This document shows, one piece after another, positions 49,792 through 59,267 of a stretch of 64,000 bases of DNA (positions are counted from its first letter, which is position 1; the number at the start of each line of letters is the position of its first letter). A program made the position numbers and the translations under genes. The notes under the pieces are model-generated. The model made no database searches. It had not been told where the DNA came from and worked only from the letters and a program-made list of their open reading frames with translations. The DNA is from Oceanococcus atlanticus (GTDB lineage: Bacteria; Pseudomonadota; Gammaproteobacteria; Nevskiales; Oceanococcaceae), in contig NZ_AQQV01000002.1 of the NCBI RefSeq assembly GCF_002088235.1, forward strand, positions 620,001 to 684,000. Direction: 5' to 3'.

Positions 49792-51158
49792 GTTTGGCTC
49801 TCCTGATATCTCGCTGGCAGGCGCCGCACCTGCCAGGCAAACCGTATGCCGAGCAAGGCCGCCGCAGCGGCCAGGGCGGCACAATACACCCACCACACGG
49901 CCTGCGCGCCGCTGGCCTTGAAATGGAACAGCCAGATAAACGCCGCACCACCCACGCCCCAGTAGGCAAAGGTGGTCGCCTGCATCACGAAGGCGGTGTC
50001 CTTGAGCCCTCGCAACATGCCCGAGCCCAGCGCCTGCAAGGCATCAACCAGATGAAACACCCCGGCAATGCGCAAAAAACTCACGGCAATGGCGGCCACC
50101 GCCGCGTCATCGGTATACAGGGCCACGATCGGCGACGGCATACTCAACAGCAGCAACGCGATCAGGCCACTGAGCACGCACATGCTCTGGTAACCAAGCG
50201 CGCCGATGCGGCGCACCGCCGCGGCCTGACGCGCGCCCGCCGCCTGACCGATGAGTACCGCCACGGCCTGACCCAGACCCAGCGCAATCATGAACATCAT
50301 CCCGGTGAAATTGAGCGCGATCTGACTCGCGCCTATGGTTTCGGTGCCGAAGCGCGTCATCAAAAGCCCGCCGGTCGCAAACAGGGCGGTCTCGCTGGCC
50401 AAGGCAGCGCCAATCGGAAAACCCTGCTGCAGCACCTCGCGGCCGGCTTCGGGCTGCCACGCACCACGCGGCTGATAAGGCACAAATCGCGGGTCGCGCC
50501 AGAACAACCAGACCATCGCAGCCGCCAGCCACATCTGCACCAGCGCAGTGGCCAGACCGCAGCCCAGGGCACCCAGCGCCGGCAACGGCCCCCAGCCGGA
50601 CATCAGCGCCAGATCCAGCGGAATATTCAGCAGCAAGGCGGTGAAACCGATCCACATCACCGGACGGCTGTGACCCAAACCTTCCAGCGTATTGCGCAGG
50701 GCGAAGAACACACCAAGAAAAGGAGTGCCCAGCGACAGCGCGCGCAAATATGACACCGCGCCGTCACGCACGGCCGGCTCCAGACTGAGCTGATCCAGCA
50801 CCAGCGGCGGAAACAGCCACAGCAACACACCCCACAACGTCCACAGCACCACCATCAAGCGCAGGGCCGATGCGCTGAAGCGCCCGATCTCCGCGGCCTC
50901 GCGCTGCTCGCCAATGCGGTGTGCCACACCCGGCGACACGGCCAGACCAAAGCCCAGCAGAAAGGTCATGCCAATCATCAGCATGGTGCCGCCCAAGGCC
51001 ACACCGGCCAGCACATCGGCGCCCAGTTGTCCAGCGACGATGGTGTCGGTGGTGTTCATGCCAAAAAAGGCAATCTGGGCAAACACGATGGGACCGGCCA
51101 AACGGACCAGACGCGACAGGCGCGGCAATTCAAGCGCAGAGGGAGACACAGCAGACAT
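49788..51158 (-). CDS. MATE family multidrug/Na+ efflux transporter
   Basis: 456 residues from the ATG at 51158; a GTG six codons upstream is an alternative. Twelve membrane segments in two repeats, with the MATE-typical AGPIVFAQIAFFGMNTTDTIVAG opening and SLGTPFLGVFFALRNTLEGLG. NorM-like exporter at the inner membrane. It leads the MATE-msrC-lgt-thyA minus-strand run and is divergent from cutA. Confidence 0.9.
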   Translation of the reverse strand: MSAVSPSALELPRLSRLVRLAGPIVFAQIAFFGMNTTDTIVAGQLGADVLAGVALGGTMLMIGMTFLLGFGLAVSPGVAHRIGEQREAAEIGRFSASALRLMVVLWTLWGVLLWLFPPLVLDQLSLEPAVRDGAVSYLRALSLGTPFLGVFFALRNTLEGLGHSRPVMWIGFTALLLNIPLDLALMSGWGPLPALGALGCGLATALVQMWLAAAMVWLFWRDPRFVPYQPRGAWQPEAGREVLQQGFPIGAALASETALFATGGLLMTRFGTETIGASQIALNFTGMMFMIALGLGQAVAVLIGQAAGARQAAAVRRIGALGYQSMCVLSGLIALLLLSMPSPIVALYTDDAAVAAIAVSFLRIAGVFHLVDALQALGSGMLRGLKDTAFVMQATTFAYWGVGGAAFIWLFHFKASGAQAVWWVYCAALAAAAALLGIRFAWQVRRLPARYQESQT

Positions 51159-51246
51159 CGGCGGGGAGTACGGCACAACGAGGCCGGGACGAAACCGCGT
51201 ATTATCGCGCCTCCTGATTGAACCCGGCGGCCCGTCTGTCGGTCAC

Positions 51247-51594
51247 ATGGCCATGTCTGTCAGCCCAAGCCCCGATACCCTGCAGCTGGTGTTGTGCACC
51301 TGCCCGCAAAGCGAAGCCCGCGATTTGGCGCAGTCGCTGGTTAGCCAGCGCCTGGCCGCCTGCGTCAACATCCTGCCGTCGGTGAGCTCGGTCTATCGCT
51401 GGGATGAACAGGTGGTCGCTGAAGACGAAGCCTTGCTGATAATCAAGACCTGCGCTGACCAGCGCGAAGCCTTGTTCACCCAGCTGGCCGAGCTGCACCC
51501 CTACGCCGTGCCCGAAATCATCAGCCTGCCGGCGGGCAGCGTGTGGCCCGGCTATCAAGCCTGGGTCCGCGACGAAACCCGGCCCCTGCCCTGA
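51247..51594 (+). CDS. cutA: Divalent-cation tolerance protein CutA
   Basis: 115 residues (a second ATG at 51253 gives 113; E. coli 112). CutA1 fold motifs: LVLCTCPQSEARDLAQSLV, RLAACVNILPSVSSVYRW and HPYAVPEIISLP. It forms trimers; a role in copper tolerance is debated. First gene of the conserved cutA-dsbD-aroQ-accBC run. Confidence 0.92.
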   Translation: MAMSVSPSPDTLQLVLCTCPQSEARDLAQSLVSQRLAACVNILPSVSSVYRWDEQVVAEDEALLIIKTCADQREALFTQLAELHPYAVPEIISLPAGSVWPGYQAWVRDETRPLP

Positions 51595-51605
51595 ACATCC
51601 CGAAC

Positions 51606-52055
51606 ATGATGCGAACTGTGACGATCGGCCTGCTGGCCCTGCTCTGGCCGTGGATGGCCAGCGCCGGATTTTTTGATGACACCCGCAGCAGCCAGGACGC
51701 CTTTCTGCCTGCCGAGGACGCCTTTCGGGTCGAGGCCATCGCACTGGACCGCGAGCGCATCCAGGCACGCTGGACGATTGCCCCGGGCTACTACCTCTAC
51801 CGGCATCGCCTTGATGTCGCGGTGGTCGAACCCAACGGCCTGACCATTCGCTGGCAGCCCCCTCAGGGCCAGCCGTACCACGACGAACACTTCGGCGACG
51901 TCGAGATTTACCACGATGTGCTGGATCTGCCGATTGCCCTGACGGGACAAGGCGAATCGGTTACGCTCAAACTGCGCTATCAGGGCTGCGCCGACGCGGG
52001 CCTGTGCTACCCACCGCAAACGCATACCGTGACACTGGATCTGACCACACCATGA
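51606..52055 (+). CDS. Free-standing DsbD N-terminal (alpha) domain protein
   Basis: 149 residues. Signal peptide ending ASA (20), then only the immunoglobulin-like DsbD alpha domain with the active pair C128 and C134 (YQGCADAGLCYPP, spacing 6 as C103/C109 of E. coli nDsbD). The membrane beta domain and thioredoxin gamma domain are missing; the gene ends by overlapping a TlpA-like gene (ATGA), with no residual coding for them. It would pass reducing equivalents in the periplasm only if another protein supplies them. Confidence 0.85.
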   Translation: MMRTVTIGLLALLWPWMASAGFFDDTRSSQDAFLPAEDAFRVEAIALDRERIQARWTIAPGYYLYRHRLDVAVVEPNGLTIRWQPPQGQPYHDEHFGDVEIYHDVLDLPIALTGQGESVTLKLRYQGCADAGLCYPPQTHTVTLDLTTP

Positions 52056-52573
52056 AAGCCCTGACCTATGCCGTGATCGCCGCGCTAGCACTGGGCCTGG
52101 GTTTTGTCCTGGGCGGCATGCGCCACAATCACGGACACGGCGCCGATGACAGCAGCCCTATGCCGGCGCCAGCCTTCTCGTTGATCGATCTCAACGGTGA
52201 GGCGCACACTCCGGAGCGCTACCGCGGACAACTGCTGCTGATCAATTTCTGGGCCACCTGGTGCACACCATGCGTGCTCGAAATGCCGCGCCTGGATGCG
52301 GCCTACCAGCAATACGCCGAGCAAGGCCTGGCGATACTCGGGCCGGCGCTGGACGATTCGGCTGCAGTCAGCGCGTTTCTCAAGGACAACCCGATCAGCT
52401 ACCCGGTCACGGTGGGCGATCAGGCGCTGTTCTCGCTGATGGACGAATTCGGCGACACGCTGGGCGCTTTGCCCTTCAGCGTGCTGATCGATCGCCAGGG
52501 GCTGATCGTGGAGCGCCACTGGGGTGAACTGACCCAGGCTCAGCTGGATGAGCTGCTCGAGACTTATCTGTAG
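52052..52573 (+). CDS. TlpA-like membrane-anchored thioredoxin
   Basis: 173 residues. One N-terminal membrane helix (about 5-22), a His-rich linker (MRHNHGHG), then a TlpA/ResA-type fold with W70-C71-T-P-C74 in FWATWCTPCVLEMPRLD, a cis-Pro in GALPFSVLID. Periplasm-facing thiol reductase. Coupled by 4-nt overlap to the DsbD alpha protein, so the two probably exchange electrons. Confidence 0.9.
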   Translation: MKALTYAVIAALALGLGFVLGGMRHNHGHGADDSSPMPAPAFSLIDLNGEAHTPERYRGQLLLINFWATWCTPCVLEMPRLDAAYQQYAEQGLAILGPALDDSAAVSAFLKDNPISYPVTVGDQALFSLMDEFGDTLGALPFSVLIDRQGLIVERHWGELTQAQLDELLETYL

Positions 52574-52585
52574 AACGCAAAGTTC

Positions 52586-52619
52586 GGCAAAAACCGCAAA
52601 AATGTAGGAATTTGCCGAC
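52586..52619. repeat. Inverted repeat upstream of aroQ
   Basis: TCGGCAAA near 52585 and TTTGCCGA near 52611 form 8-base arms across an A-rich spacer, 30-120 bases before aroQ. The 133-base gap also has TATACA at 52646 as a possible -10 with no good -35. Role unclear. Confidence 0.3.
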
Positions 52620-52706
52620 ATCGTGCTGCGATCTTTCGCAAAACCTATACATTGACCCACAACTGCGACACAATGGTGCAAAACAGCATCAACAGGATCA
52701 ATCGCA

Positions 52707-53159
52707 GTGGGCAAACTGCTTTTACTCAATGGCCCGAATCTGAATCGGCTCGGCACCCGTGAGCCGCAAACCTACGGCCACACCACGCTCGCCGATATCG
52801 AGCAGCATCTGACCTCACTGGCAGATGCACAAGGCCATGCTCTGACGTGCTTCCAAAGCAATGCGGAGACTGCCCTGATTGAGCGCATACATCAAGCCGG
52901 CGACGACGGCTGCGATCTCATCCTGTTCAATCCGGCCGCGTTCACCCACACCAGCGTCGCGCTGCGCGATGCACTGCTCGCGGTGAACTTGCCGTTTATC
53001 GAAATTCACCTCAGCAATGTGCACGCCCGCGAGGCGTTCCGCCATCACTCGTATTTCTCCGACATTGCTGTCGGCGTGATCTGCGGGCTGGGTGTGCACG
53101 GCTACGAACTCGCACTGAATGCCGCCATGCGGCGACTCGAATCGCAACAGGACGACTGA
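52707..53159 (+). CDS. aroQ: Type II 3-dehydroquinate dehydratase
   Basis: 150 residues from a GTG at 52707. Typical motifs: [16 protein letters not shown] with the catalytic Arg on the flexible loop, [23 protein letters not shown] substrate loop, [12 protein letters not shown] and the HHSYFSDIA His. It makes 3-dehydroshikimate in aromatic biosynthesis. The stop overlaps accB by one base. Confidence 0.97.
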   Translation: MGKLLLLNGPNLNRLGTREPQTYGHTTLADIEQHLTSLADAQGHALTCFQSNAETALIERIHQAGDDGCDLILFNPAAFTHTSVALRDALLAVNLPFIEIHLSNVHAREAFRHHSYFSDIAVGVICGLGVHGYELALNAAMRRLESQQDD

Positions 53160-53614
53160 TGGACATTCGCAAAGTCAAAAAACTGATCGAGCTGGTCGAA
53201 AGCTCGGATGTCGCAGAAATCGAAATCAAAGCCGGCGAAGAGGCCATTCGCATCAGCCGCTTCAGCCAGCACGCAGCCCCCGTGGCCAGTACGCCGATCG
53301 CGGCGCCAGCCCCAGCGGCCGCACCACGCCCCAGCGACAACGCAACCGAAACATCGGCTGAGCCGGCCAAGCGTGACGAGAGCAAACTGGTCCGCTCACC
53401 CATGGTCGGCACGTTCTACGCCTCGCCCTCACCCGGCGCGCCGTCGTTTGTCGAAGTCGGCCAGACCGTGTCCGCCGGCCAGACCCTGTGCATCATCGAA
53501 GCGATGAAGATGCTCAACCAGATCGAAGCGCCACGCTCGGGCACCGTCACCGAGGTGCTGGTCGATAACGAGGAGTCGGTTGAATTCGACCAGCCCATGT
53601 TCGTTATCGAATAG
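53159..53614 (+). CDS. accB: Acetyl-CoA carboxylase biotin carboxyl carrier protein
   Basis: 151 residues (E. coli 156). N-terminal [16 protein letters not shown] helix, an Ala/Pro-rich linker (about 38-70) and a biotinyl domain with the Lys in [13 protein letters not shown]. It carries biotin for malonyl-CoA synthesis. accC follows 7 nt after its stop. Confidence 0.98.
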   Translation: MDIRKVKKLIELVESSDVAEIEIKAGEEAIRISRFSQHAAPVASTPIAAPAPAAAPRPSDNATETSAEPAKRDESKLVRSPMVGTFYASPSPGAPSFVEVGQTVSAGQTLCIIEAMKMLNQIEAPRSGTVTEVLVDNEESVEFDQPMFVIE

Positions 53615-53621
53615 GTGCCAC

Positions 53622-54986
53622 ATGACCCCACCGTTCGAAAAAGTCCTGATCGCCAATCGCGGCGAAATCGCACTGCGCATCCAGCGCGCCTGCCGTGAAC
53701 TCGGCATCGCCACTGTCGCGGTTTACTCCAGCGCTGATCGCGAGCAGAAACACGTACTGCTCGCCGATGAGTCGGTGTGCATTGGCCCGCCGCCGGCCGG
53801 CAAAAGCTACCTCAACATGGCCGCCATCATTTCCGCTGCGGAAGTGACCGGCGCCAACGCCATTCACCCCGGCTACGGCTTCATGTCGGAGAACGCCGAC
53901 TTCGCCGAAAGCGTGGTGCGCAGTGGCTTCACCTTCATCGGACCACGCGCCGAAACCATTCGCCTGATGGGTGACAAGACCGCCGCCATCGAAGCCATGC
54001 AGCAGGCCGGCGTACCGTGCGTGCCCGGCTCCAACGGCGTGCTGGATGATGACCCCAAGCGCTGGCACGAACTGGCCGAGGGCATCGGCTATCCGGTGCT
54101 GGTCAAAGCCGCCGCCGGCGGTGGCGGTCGCGGCATGCACGTGATCCGTTCACCCGCCGAGCTCGAGCGCAACATCGGCCTGGCCCGCCAGGAAGCCGCT
54201 TCGGCCTTTGGCAACGATGCCGTGTTCCTGGAGAAATACCTGGAAACACCGCGCCACATCGAAATTCAGGTGCTGGCCGACATGCATGGCAAGGCCATCC
54301 ATCTGGGTGAGCGCGATTGCTCGATGCAGCGGCGCAACCAGAAGGTCATGGAAGAGGCCCCGGCGCCGGGCATCAGCCCTGAGGCCCGCGCGGAAATTGG
54401 CGCCCTGTGCGTCAAGGCCTGTGAAGACATGGGCTATGTCGGCGCTGGCACCTTTGAATTTCTGTACGAGAACGGCGCGTTTCATTTCATCGAGATGAAC
54501 ACCCGCATTCAGGTTGAGCACCCGGTCACCGAGATGATCACCGGTGTCGACCTGGTCAAGGAACAGCTGCTGATTGCAGCCGGCCAGCCGCTGCGCTACA
54601 GCCAGGACCAGATTCACATCAACGGCCACGCGTTGGAGTGCCGCATCAATGCGGAAGACCCGCTGCGCTTCGTGCCGTCGCCTGGCGAGGTCACCAAATA
54701 CCACGTGCCCGGCGGCCCGGGCGTGCGCGTCGACTCGCATGTGTATCGCGGCTACACGGTGCCGCCGCACTACGACTCCATGATCGGCAAGCTGATCGCT
54801 CATGGCGAGGACCGCGAATGTGCCATGGCGCGCATGCGCACCGCCCTGTCCGAACTGGTGGTCGAAGGCGTACGCACCAATCGCGAATTGCATCAGCGCA
54901 TCCTGCATGACCCGCAGTTCGTAGCCGGTGGCGCGCACATCCACCATCTGGAATCGCGTCTCAACGAATGGAGCCGCGATGTCTGA
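53622..54986 (+). CDS. accC: Acetyl-CoA carboxylase biotin carboxylase subunit
   Basis: 454 residues (E. coli 449) from the ATG at 53622 ([19 protein letters not shown]). ATP-grasp motifs [14 protein letters not shown], biotin-site [19 protein letters not shown] and [14 protein letters not shown] are intact. It carboxylates biotin on AccB. The last 8 nt overlap prmA. Confidence 0.98.
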   Translation: MTPPFEKVLIANRGEIALRIQRACRELGIATVAVYSSADREQKHVLLADESVCIGPPPAGKSYLNMAAIISAAEVTGANAIHPGYGFMSENADFAESVVRSGFTFIGPRAETIRLMGDKTAAIEAMQQAGVPCVPGSNGVLDDDPKRWHELAEGIGYPVLVKAAAGGGGRGMHVIRSPAELERNIGLARQEAASAFGNDAVFLEKYLETPRHIEIQVLADMHGKAIHLGERDCSMQRRNQKVMEEAPAPGISPEARAEIGALCVKACEDMGYVGAGTFEFLYENGAFHFIEMNTRIQVEHPVTEMITGVDLVKEQLLIAAGQPLRYSQDQIHINGHALECRINAEDPLRFVPSPGEVTKYHVPGGPGVRVDSHVYRGYTVPPHYDSMIGKLIAHGEDRECAMARMRTALSELVVEGVRTNRELHQRILHDPQFVAGGAHIHHLESRLNEWSRDV

Positions 54987-55872
54987 ACCCGGCAGCTGGG
55001 GCCAGATTCATATTGCCGCGGATGACCCGGACCGTATCGAGGAACAGCTGATCGAACACGGCGCGCTGGCCGTGACCTTCAGCGACGCTGAAGACACGCC
55101 GGTGTTCGAACCCGGCCCGGGCGAACTGCGCCTGTGGCCGCGCACCGTTGTCACCGGCCTGTTCGAAGGCGCGGCTGATCTGGTCGGCGTGGCCACCGTG
55201 CTGGTCGCCGGCGCACATTGCCAGCCCGCACACATCCGCATCGATGGCCTGGCCGATCGCGCCTGGGAGCGCGAATGGCTTAAGGATTTTCGCCCCATGG
55301 CCTTCGGTCAACGCCTGTGGGTCAGCCCCCACCAGGCGCAGGCCTGCTGGCCGGACGATGCGGTGGTGCTGCGCATGGACCCGGGACTGGCCTTTGGCAC
55401 CGGCACGCACCCGACCACCCGACTGTGCCTGAACTGGCTTGATCAGACCGATCTGAGCGGCTGTCATGTGATTGACTACGGCTGCGGCTCGGGCGTGCTG
55501 GCGGTGGCGGCAGCCCTGCTCGGCGCGGCTCGTGTCACGGCCTTTGATATCGACCCTCAGGCCATGACTGCGACGCTGGAGAATGCGCGCGCCAACAAGG
55601 TCGCCGACAAAATCACCCTGTGCCCCACCGAGCAACCGCCCACACAGCCGGCCGACATTGTTGTGGCCAATATTCTGGCCGGCACGCTGGTCGATCTGGC
55701 CGCACCGTTGAGCGCCCTGGTCAAACCCGGCGGACATCTGGTGATGTCCGGCATTCTCGCGGAACACGCGCAATCGGTTCACGCCGCTTTCGCTGAGCAA
55801 TTTTTGCTCAACGCTGCAAATTCAGAGGCTTGGGTCAGACTCGACGGAAGGCGATTTGCGCCGCACGACTAA
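54979..55872 (+). CDS. prmA: Ribosomal protein L11 methyltransferase
   Basis: 297 residues (E. coli 293) from the ATG at 54979, which overlaps accC by 8 nt. Rossmann SAM motif [34 protein letters not shown] loop and the NPPY-type VANILAGTL. Trimethylates L11. Confidence 0.96.
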   Translation: MSEPGSWGQIHIAADDPDRIEEQLIEHGALAVTFSDAEDTPVFEPGPGELRLWPRTVVTGLFEGAADLVGVATVLVAGAHCQPAHIRIDGLADRAWEREWLKDFRPMAFGQRLWVSPHQAQACWPDDAVVLRMDPGLAFGTGTHPTTRLCLNWLDQTDLSGCHVIDYGCGSGVLAVAAALLGAARVTAFDIDPQAMTATLENARANKVADKITLCPTEQPPTQPADIVVANILAGTLVDLAAPLSALVKPGGHLVMSGILAEHAQSVHAAFAEQFLLNAANSEAWVRLDGRRFAPHD

Positions 55873-55883
55873 ACCGCTATCAT
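55856..55883 (+). promoter_or_regulatory. Sigma70-like promoter of fis with GC-rich discriminator
   Basis: TTGCGC (55856-55861), 16-base spacer, TATCAT (55878-55883), then CCCTGCCCCC before the predicted start. It overlaps the end of prmA. GC-rich discriminators are typical of growth-rate/ppGpp-controlled promoters such as E. coli fis. Confidence 0.55.
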
Positions 55884-55952
55884 CCCTGCCCCCCGCGAGA
55901 CTGCCTCACGGGTTGGGGATTACGCAGAGTCAGGGCGACGCAAGCGCGAACG

Positions 55953-56222
55953 ATGTCAGGAAAAGAACAAAAAGAAACCGGTCTGGATGACCACAAGCCG
56001 CTGAGCTACTACGTCGACGCCAGCCTCAAGCGGTACTTCAAAGAGTTGAATGGCCACCAGCCGAACGAGCTGTACCGCCTGATCCTGTCTGAAGTGGAAA
56101 AGCCGCTGCTCGAACGCGTCATGCTCCACTGCGACGGCAACAACAGCCGCGCCGCCGAGATTCTCGGCATTAACCGCGCCACCTTGCGCAAAAAGATTCA
56201 GCAGTACCGCATCTCATTCTAA
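55953..56222 (+). CDS. fis: DNA-binding nucleoid protein Fis
   Basis: 89 residues (E. coli 98). The C-terminal [32 protein letters not shown] is nearly canonical; the N-terminal beta-hairpin region is shorter. A dimer that bends DNA and regulates rRNA and growth genes. In many relatives dusB precedes fis; here it follows prmA directly, with purH next. Confidence 0.96.
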   Translation: MSGKEQKETGLDDHKPLSYYVDASLKRYFKELNGHQPNELYRLILSEVEKPLLERVMLHCDGNNSRAAEILGINRATLRKKIQQYRISF

Positions 56223-56238
56223 ATCCCACAGGACTGAC

Positions 56239-57798
56239 GTGACTTACGCTATCCGCCGTGCCCTGCTTTCGGTCTCGGACAAGACCGGCATCGTTGAACT
56301 CGCCCAGGCGCTGCGCCAGCGTCAGGTGGAGCTGATCTCCTCCGGCGGCACTGCCCGCACGCTCAAGGAGGCCGGAGTTGAAGTGACCGAGGTCTCGGCT
56401 CATACCGGCGCACCTGAGATCATGAACGGGCGGGTCAAAACCCTGCACCCGAAAATTCATGGCGGCATCCTGGCCCGTCGCGGCATCGACGACGCCACTC
56501 TGGAAGAGCAAAACATCGCGCCGATTGATCTGGTGGTGGTCAACCTCTACCCGTTCAGTCAGACCGTGGCCAAACCGAACTGCAGCCTGGACGATGCCAT
56601 CGAGAACATCGATATCGGCGGCCCGACCATGGTCCGCGCGGCGGCCAAGAATCACAAAGACGTCAGCATTGTGGTTGACCCGAGCGACTATCAGCGGCTA
56701 CTCGCCGCAATGGATGGCGACGGCGTCGATGCCGGCATGCGCCGCGATCTCGCGGTCAAAGCTTTTGCACACACCGCCGCTTACGATGACGCCATCGTCA
56801 ATTATCTGAGCGCGCTGGATGACAACGACAGCGCACAGCCCCAGCCACGCATCTTCAACCGCCAGTGGCATCTGCATACGGCGTTGCGCTATGGCGAGAA
56901 CCCGCATCAGCAGGCCAGCTTTTACGCTGACGCCAATGCGCCCTCCGGCACCATTGGCGCGGCCCGCCTGATCCAGGGCAAGCCGCTGTCGTACAACAAC
57001 CTGGCCGACGCCGATGCGGCCTGGACCGCCGCGCTGGAATTCATCATGCCGGCCTGCGTTATCGTCAAGCACGCCAACCCCTGCGGCATTGCGGTCGCCG
57101 CGGACATTGGCAGCGCCTATGAAAAAGCCTTCTCCACCGATCCGACATCGGCCTTCGGCGGCATCATCGCTTTCAACAGCGACCTGGACGGTGAAACGGC
57201 AGCCGAGATTCTGAACAACCAGTTTGTGGAAGTGATCATCGCACCGAAGATCACGCCTGCCGCGCGCGAAGCGCTGGCCACCAAGACCAACGTGCGCGTG
57301 CTGGAAACCGGCTGCGCACCGGACCAGCTCAACAACTGGGAACTCAAGACGCTGTCGGGCGGCTTGCTGGTGCAATCGGCCGATCAGGCCCGCATCCACC
57401 GTGAAGAACTCACCGTGGTGACCGAAAAAGCCCCCACCGACCACGAAATCAACGACATGATTTTCGCCTGGCCAGTGGTCAAGATGGTCAAATCCAATGC
57501 CATCGTGTTTGCTCGTGACGGCCAGACCATGGCCATCGGTGCCGGGCAGATGAGCCGCGTCGACTCGGTGCGCATCGCCATTCGCAAGGCCGAAGATGCC
57601 GGTTTCGATCTGCGCGGTAGCGTGATGGCCTCCGACGCCTTCTTCCCGTTCCCGGATGCCATGCTGGCCGGCGCCGAAGCCGGCGCCACCGCAATCATCC
57701 AGCCGGGCGGCTCGATGCGTGATGACGAAGTCATCACCGCCGCGAATGAAGTCGGCGTGGCCATGGTTACCACCGGACGCCGCCACTTCCGCCATTGA
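56239..57798 (+). CDS. purH: Bifunctional AICAR formyltransferase/IMP cyclohydrolase
   Basis: 519 residues (E. coli 529) from a GTG at 56239 with AGGA upstream. N-terminal MGS-like IMP cyclohydrolase (1-about 145, [28 protein letters not shown]) and C-terminal AICAR transformylase ([29 protein letters not shown]). Last two steps of IMP synthesis. Follows fis by 16 nt. Confidence 0.98.
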   Translation: MTYAIRRALLSVSDKTGIVELAQALRQRQVELISSGGTARTLKEAGVEVTEVSAHTGAPEIMNGRVKTLHPKIHGGILARRGIDDATLEEQNIAPIDLVVVNLYPFSQTVAKPNCSLDDAIENIDIGGPTMVRAAAKNHKDVSIVVDPSDYQRLLAAMDGDGVDAGMRRDLAVKAFAHTAAYDDAIVNYLSALDDNDSAQPQPRIFNRQWHLHTALRYGENPHQQASFYADANAPSGTIGAARLIQGKPLSYNNLADADAAWTAALEFIMPACVIVKHANPCGIAVAADIGSAYEKAFSTDPTSAFGGIIAFNSDLDGETAAEILNNQFVEVIIAPKITPAAREALATKTNVRVLETGCAPDQLNNWELKTLSGGLLVQSADQARIHREELTVVTEKAPTDHEINDMIFAWPVVKMVKSNAIVFARDGQTMAIGAGQMSRVDSVRIAIRKAEDAGFDLRGSVMASDAFFPFPDAMLAGAEAGATAIIQPGGSMRDDEVITAANEVGVAMVTTGRRHFRH

Positions 57799-57805
57799 TC
57801 TGGCC

Positions 57806-57831
57806 AGACCGCGGCCTGCTGGCCGCGGTCT
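57806..57831. terminator. Hairpin between convergent purH and greB
   Basis: Perfect 11-bp GC-rich stem (AGACCGCGGCC / GGCCGCGGTCT, TGCT loop) just after the purH stop. It has no T-run on either strand, so it may slow polymerase or protect 3' ends rather than being a classical terminator. Confidence 0.5.
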
Positions 57832-57842
57832 GATGCTGCAAC

Positions 57843-58310
57843 TCAAACCCGGTAATCGATCTCCACGATCACGTACTGCTCGCGCCCTGCGGGCAGTGCG
57901 ACGCTGATCTCGTCATCCAGCCGCTTGCCGAGCAAGGCCTTGGCCATCGGTGCTCGCAAACTGATCCAGCCCTGCTTGGGATCCGTCTCGTCCGAACCCA
58001 CGATGCGCAGGGTGCGGCAATCGCCGGCTTGGTCCTCCAGCGTCACCCAGGCACCGAAGTACACCCGCGAGGTGTCCTGCGGCAAAGCCTGGGGCACCTT
58101 GAGCTCATCCAGGCGACGACCCAGATAGCGCAAACGCCGGTCGATCTCACGCAACTCCTTTTTGCGATAGATGTACTCGGCGTTTTCCGAGCGATCGCCC
58201 TCAGCCGCCGCCGCCGACAAGGCTTTGACGACCTCGCGACGACGCAGCCACAGCGCCTGATGCTCATCGCGCAGCGCTTGAAGCCCCGCCGCGGTGATGT
58301 AGTCCGCCAC
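57843..58310 (-). CDS. greB: Transcription elongation factor GreB
   Basis: 155 residues (E. coli 158). N-terminal coiled coil with the acidic tip ENAEYIYRKKELREIDRRLRYL and a C-terminal FKBP-like domain (YFGAWVTLEDQAG, GWISLRAPMAKALLGK). The basic patch and RYLxxR pattern fit GreB better than GreA. It rescues backtracked RNA polymerase. GTG start sharing one base with the upstream SDR stop. Confidence 0.93.
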   Translation of the reverse strand: MADYITAAGLQALRDEHQALWLRRREVVKALSAAAAEGDRSENAEYIYRKKELREIDRRLRYLGRRLDELKVPQALPQDTSRVYFGAWVTLEDQAGDCRTLRIVGSDETDPKQGWISLRAPMAKALLGKRLDDEISVALPAGREQYVIVEIDYRV

Positions 58311-59158
58311 TATTGAACGATATCGGGCAGATCATCCGGCAGAAAGAAATCCGGCAACAGCTTGGCGCCGGGCTCGTGCTGATACTGGGCAAAGTCGGTA
58401 TGCCCGGCCTGCTGAAGCACCAGATCATCGATGCAGAATTGGCCGGTGAATTCACGGCTGGGCTTGGTCAGCACATGCCAGGCGGCATCACCCATGATTT
58501 GCGGTGTGCGACTGGCTTCAACCATAGGCTCAGCACCGGGCATGTTCTGAATCGCTGCAGTAGCAATCGGCGTATGCGGCCACAGGCAGTTAAAGGCAAT
58601 GCCTGCCGAACGGAATTCCTCGGCCATGGCCCAGGCGTAGACGCTCATCGAGTACTTGGCCAGGGTGTATGCCGCGTGCGGCTTGAACCAGCGAATGTTC
58701 CAGTCCAGCGGCGGTGAAATGTTCAGCACATGCGGGTTGTCTGCTTTCTTGAGATACGGAATGCACAGCTTGGACAGCAGGAAGGTGCCACGCCCGTTGA
58801 CCTGATGCATCAGGTCGTAACGCTTCATGCTCAGCATCTCGGTACCGATCAGATTGATCGCACTCGCATTATTGACGCAGATGTCGATGCCGCCGAAATG
58901 CTCTGCGGCCTGCTTGACGGCCGCCGCAGTGGCGTCGTCATCACGGATGTCGCAGACGATCGGCAAAGCCTTGCCACCGGCCTGCTCGATCTCCTCTGCG
59001 GCACTGTGGATGGTGCCCGGCAGCTTGGGATGCGGCTGATCGGTTTTGGCCAGAATGGCCACATTGGCGCCATCACGCGCTGCCCGCACTGCAATGGCCA
59101 AGCCAATGCCGCGCGATGCGCCGCTGATCACCAGCGTTTTACCTGCCAGTCCTTGCAT
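58310..59158 (-). CDS. SDR family oxidoreductase, HSDL2-like
   Basis: 282 residues from the ATG at 59158 with GGGGAGA upstream. Nucleotide motif ISGASRGIGLAIA, NNAS, Ser in VLNISPP, catalytic YTLAKYSMS, and the CLWPHTPIATAA and GQFCIDD stretches of hydroxysteroid-dehydrogenase-like 2 proteins, here without the C-terminal SCP2 domain. The substrate is unknown, perhaps a fatty acyl derivative. Overlaps greB by one base. Confidence 0.88.
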   Translation of the reverse strand: MQGLAGKTLVISGASRGIGLAIAVRAARDGANVAILAKTDQPHPKLPGTIHSAAEEIEQAGGKALPIVCDIRDDDATAAAVKQAAEHFGGIDICVNNASAINLIGTEMLSMKRYDLMHQVNGRGTFLLSKLCIPYLKKADNPHVLNISPPLDWNIRWFKPHAAYTLAKYSMSVYAWAMAEEFRSAGIAFNCLWPHTPIATAAIQNMPGAEPMVEASRTPQIMGDAAWHVLTKPSREFTGQFCIDDLVLQQAGHTDFAQYQHEPGAKLLPDFFLPDDLPDIVQ

Positions 59159-59267
59159 AGATGTCTCCCCATTCAAAAGTCTCGATTGTACTCAATGGCC
59201 CGGAGCATTTTTTTGGCACCAGGCAAGCATGCCCTACACTGCAGACTCGCTCCTTCAACTGCGCAGC

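Noticed and set aside
57806..57831. Classical rho-independent terminator after purH
   Set aside because: The stem is strong but there is no T-run on either strand; kept only as a hairpin.
56698..57846. 382-codon minus frame opposite purH
   Set aside because: purH is unambiguous and complete on plus.
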